Part shown: positions 61,895-64,000 of the stretch, in pieces | How the letters are laid out: each line of letters opens with the position of its first letter | Position numbering within the stretch: the stretch's first letter is position 1 | From: JAWVFM01 sp963841455 | Lineage (GTDB): Bacteria; Actinomycetota; Thermoleophilia; Solirubrobacterales; 70-9 | Direction: 5' to 3' | NCBI GenBank assembly: GCA_963841455.1 | Contig: CAWJCU010000004.1 | Location: 57,579 to 121,578 of the forward strand | DNA: 64,000 nt | Translations under genes and position numbers: made by a program | The notes under the pieces: generated by a model | The model's database searches: none | Told to the model about the DNA's origin: nothing | The model's input: only the letters and a program-made list of their open reading frames with translations

Positions 61895-62303
61895 GTCGGG
61901 CACCAGCTCGAAGGCGTCGACGTGGCGAGGTCGCACGACGCCGAAGTGGCGGCGGTCCAACGTGGCGATGGTCGCAACGCCGAGTCGCTCGGCTACGGCG
62001 ACGACCGAGGCATCCACGCTTCCCAATGGGAGATCGCGGTAGACGCTCACGAGCTCGGCCATGCGCTCGAGGTCGGTTGGCTTGGACGGGCTCAAGAATC
62101 AGGTCTCCGGCGGCGAAAGCCATCAGGAGCCTCACCTCAGCCTGCCACCCGCCGCCGACGATGTGCGAGACCTCAGCCAGGCAGAGCGCCGGCACGAGCA
62201 GTGGTCCCGGATGGGACTCGAGAAGCTGAACGCAGCTGTGGTGGTGCCTATCGTCCGCTTCGAGGAGAGCGACGAGCGGTCCCGTATCGACTACGAGCGG
62301 TAC
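61862..62303 (-). pseudogene. vapC: PIN-domain toxin (VapC), tail replaced by IS sequence, no standard start
   Basis: From 62303 (codon GTA, not a start) the text is PLVVDTGPLVALLEADDRHH (D in VDTGPL), CLAEVSHIVGGGWQAEVRLL, shift near 62085 to PTDLERMAELVSVY, SVDASVVAVAERLGVATIATLDRRHFGVVR. The last roughly ten codons (CPTHGRCERG and stop at 61862) are encoded by the right inverted repeat of the IS481 element. The start overlaps the VapB stop. A GTG rather than GTA is expected. Confidence 0.65.
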
Positions 62304-62524
62304 CCGAAGTCCTCCGCGGCCAGGATCTCCTCGGCGCGCTCCGCCAGGTCGGTGCGCCCGCTTCGCAAGGAGCCGACCGCGGCCGCCAACATCGGGCGGC
62401 GGCTGCCGAGATGGGCCTCGAGCGCCTCGCGAGTGACCTCGCTGATCGTCGTCCCGCGCCTCTGCGCTTCGTGCCGCAGGCGTGCGTCGAGCGCCTCGGG
62501 GATCTTCACGGTCGTCCGCTTCAT
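62291..62524 (-). CDS. vapB: Ribbon-helix-helix antitoxin (VapB-like)
   Basis: 77 residues. RTTVKIPEALDARLRHEAQRRGTTISEVTREALEAHL is the RHH/CopG DNA-binding fold. The tail RTDLAERAEEILAAEDF probably wraps the toxin. The perfect palindrome at 62526 lies directly before the ATG. Intact, unlike its partner. Confidence 0.88.
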   Translation of the reverse strand: MKRTTVKIPEALDARLRHEAQRRGTTISEVTREALEAHLGSRRPMLAAAVGSLRSGRTDLAERAEEILAAEDFGYRS

Positions 62525-62525
62525 C

Positions 62526-62539
62526 GTATGCCAGCATAC
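62526..62539. promoter_or_regulatory. Operator of the vapBC pair
   Basis: GTATGC CA GCATAC, a perfect 6-2-6 palindrome ending two bases before the vapB start codon. Ideal for an RHH dimer. Confidence 0.7.
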
Positions 62540-62540
62540 C

Positions 62541-62645
62541 TTAGGTCGGAGGCGCGATCGCCTCGCGGACGTCGACCGGCCCCGCGGGCCCGACCTCGAT
62601 CTCGATCGCGACCTTCGGCTCGTGCCAGACGAAGACGATCTCGCG
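62541..62645 (-). pseudogene. Short C-terminal coding relic
   Basis: Minus-strand frame gives REIVFVWHEPKVAIEIEVGP then VREAIAPPT and a stop, closed upstream by another stop at 62646. Family unknown. The rest of 62646-62756 holds nothing clear. Confidence 0.3.
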
Positions 62646-62756
62646 TCACGCGTGTCGCGCGCTTCGAGCCGATTCGAACCGAGTTCCAGCCGAGTTCCGC
62701 GCGAAAGGCGCCGAGGCGTCCGTCAGGCGGAGCCCTCGCTCGCCGACTCACGCTCG

Positions 62757-63275
62757 GTGGCTCAAACCATCCTCTACTTCGCGTACGGGTCGAACCTGAA
62801 CGAGGGCGACATGGCGGTGCGTTGCCCGGGTGCGGGGCCCGACGTCGTCGCCCAGCTGCCTGGCTGGCGCCTCACCTTCCGCGGCGTCGCGAACATCGAG
62901 CCGGCAGCGGACACCGTGGTGCTCGGCGCCCTGTGGCGGCTCACGCCCGCCGACGTCGAGAGCCTCGACCTCTACGAGGGCTGTCCCACCCTCTACCGCC
63001 AGCGCACGGTGGACGTCGAAACGCAGGAGGGTCGGCTTGAGGCGATGACGTACGTCATGCCCCGTCCCGGCTATCTCGGGCTCCCCTCCGAGTGGTACTT
63101 CGAGCGAATCCGGGAGGGCTACCGCAGCTGGGGCCTGCCTCTTGCCGAGCTCGAGGGCTCGCTCGAGGAGTCACGCGCGGAGCTCGACTCCCGCGGGATC
63201 GAGCGGTATGAGCCCGACGGGCGCAAGCGGCTGCGCGCGATCGTCGGCGATGCGGACGGGACCGAGACTGCCTGA
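62757..63275 (+). CDS. Gamma-glutamylcyclotransferase-like protein
   Basis: 172 residues from GTG 62757. Substrate loop ILYFAYGSNLNEGDM (YGSNL), later GALWRLTPADVESLDLYEG, LYRQRTVDVE, and WYFERIREGYRSWGLP. The family (AIG2/GGCT) forms 5-oxoproline from gamma-glutamyl amines; the catalytic Glu is the E in LYEG. The next gene overlaps its stop by one base. Confidence 0.85.
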   Translation: MAQTILYFAYGSNLNEGDMAVRCPGAGPDVVAQLPGWRLTFRGVANIEPAADTVVLGALWRLTPADVESLDLYEGCPTLYRQRTVDVETQEGRLEAMTYVMPRPGYLGLPSEWYFERIREGYRSWGLPLAELEGSLEESRAELDSRGIERYEPDGRKRLRAIVGDADGTETA

Positions 63276-63889
63276 TGGGCTCGGCGACTGCACATATCGC
63301 TGTCGGCCACCGCCACCGCTACCACGGCGGCATCTACCCGACGCACGTCGCGTGGCTCCACGAGAACTCGCGCCCGGGCTGGGTCCTCGAGCCGACCGAG
63401 CAGACCCGCTCGCAAGGAAACTGGGCCCTGGACCACGACGAGGTGGTCCCGTGGGCGCTCGAGCCGGTCGTCTGGATCCCGCAGCGGCCGGAGACCATCC
63501 TCGAGGACGGCCTGGTACTGATCGCGATGCGCGTTCTGTGGGGCAAAGGCGAAGCTGCGGATCGCGCCGAGGCGCTCGAGGTCCCCGACCTCGCCTACGC
63601 CGAGCGCGTGGAGCTCGAGGAGCTGGCGCCGAAGCCGCTGGAGGAGCTCCGCGCCGAGGCCCGAGCGCTCGACCTCGACTACAAGCTCGTCATCACCGTG
63701 CTCGTGGGATCATCGCTTCTCGCCCAGGTGCCGATCCTCGAGCGGTACCAATGCGAGGCCGAGGTCTGCACGGTGAGCTACTCGCGCCTGCGGGGCGGCT
63801 TCGGCGGTGGCGGCCCGCTCGAGGCCCGCGGATCGCTCGAGCCGCCGCCCGGCGCCGGCCATCGCTATCACGAGATCAACTTCAACTGA
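63275..63889 (+). CDS. Hypothetical protein
   Basis: 204 residues from ATG 63275, which shares one base with the preceding stop. Text VGHRHRYHGGIYPTHVAWLHENSRPGWVLEP, then YLGLP-free acidic helix LEVPDLAYAERVELEELAPKPLEELRAEA and the Gly/Glu-rich end. Not recognised. Tight coupling to the GGCT-like gene suggests related work. Confidence 0.6.
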   Translation: MGSATAHIAVGHRHRYHGGIYPTHVAWLHENSRPGWVLEPTEQTRSQGNWALDHDEVVPWALEPVVWIPQRPETILEDGLVLIAMRVLWGKGEAADRAEALEVPDLAYAERVELEELAPKPLEELRAEARALDLDYKLVITVLVGSSLLAQVPILERYQCEAEVCTVSYSRLRGGFGGGGPLEARGSLEPPPGAGHRYHEINFN

Positions 63890-63900
63890 GCCGCGCGCGT

Positions 63901-64000
63901 CAGACGATCGGAACGGCCACGATCCGCTGCCCCTCCTGCGCCGTGAGGTGGCAGGACTCCAGCCCCGAGTTCTGGCGCGACCCCGGCGGGCCCGAGCGCC
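63901..64000 (-). CDS. C-terminal part of a gene cut by the window edge
   Basis: Minus-strand frame ends SCHLTAQEGQRIVAVPIV with a TGA at 63901. Open to the right edge. Too short to assign. Confidence 0.4.

Noticed and set aside
5248..62303. Programmed ribosomal frameshifting as explanation for the many frame breaks
   Set aside because: The breaks lie at different sequences without shared slippery sites or following pseudoknots, and in unrelated genes.
1..64000. CRISPR arrays
   Set aside because: No regularly spaced direct repeats with unique spacers; the only regular repeats are protein-coding propeller blades and the Thr/Asp-His tandem repeat.

Overview
The window is very GC-rich with strong G/C third-position bias. 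It looks like a soil-type actinobacterium, most likely class Thermoleophilia (Solirubrobacterales or a relative). Supporting this are many small secreted proteins, a signal peptide of the VALVALFVALGGSALAG type (7437-8000), two deazaflavin (F420)-dependent nitroreductase-like proteins, a pair of wax-ester synthase/DGAT genes, an initiator tRNA without encoded CCA, and many GTG starts. This is a taxonomic inference; no rRNA is present.

Layout. 1-12.5 kb: secreted and beta-propeller proteins (WD40-like, sialidase-like, NHL, delta-60), small enzymes, and an eroded zone holding a tRNA-Met 3' half, two SnoaL fragments and four copies of a short dispersed repeat. 12.5-22.1 kb: housekeeping genes (signal peptidase I, tRNA-fMet, Ppx, GH3 hexosaminidase, a cysteine-less DksA-like protein, TypA/BipA, a Crp-type regulator). 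22.1-26.2 kb: an operon of three related alpha/beta-hydrolases around a glycosyltransferase, the last hydrolase having lost its acid and histidine. 26.2-34.5 kb: lipase, secreted proteins, a class III cyclase-ATPase-TPR regulator, PIG-L deacetylase, FAD oxidoreductase. 34.6-40.2 kb: a DrrAB-like exporter divergent from a MarR regulator, then a second ABC exporter behind a secreted LolA-like protein. 40.2-50 kb: FMN reductase, methyltransferases, cupins, SnoaL proteins, an HD phosphohydrolase and a Na+/H+ antiporter. 50-56 kb: a broken and an intact WS/DGAT, back to back, then MBL hydrolase, an arcC relic and conserved hypotheticals. 56-64 kb: a stress/defence-like island (HicB-like protein, sigma factor, regulator, ImmA/IrrE protease, two PIN toxin-antitoxin pairs, ARPP-1 protein) carrying a decayed IS481 element.

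Reading frames. Many genes with full-length family matches are cut by single-base shifts, densest at 50.0-51.4 kb and 56.6-61.9 kb. In most breaks I resolved, the frame resumes one base further on, as if one base were inserted. The simplest reading is sequencing or assembly error rather than genuine decay, so entries marked frameshifted may be intact in the organism. Truncated relics lacking whole domains (SnoaL pieces, arcC, GMC, methyltransferase tail, tRNA half) look genuinely decayed.

Possible functional links: the cyclase (28.3-31.5 kb) and the Crp-type regulator (21.4 kb) may form a cyclic-nucleotide circuit near the divergent hydrolase/glycosyltransferase operon. The 56-59 kb cluster resembles a sigma-factor system controlled by a metalloprotease.
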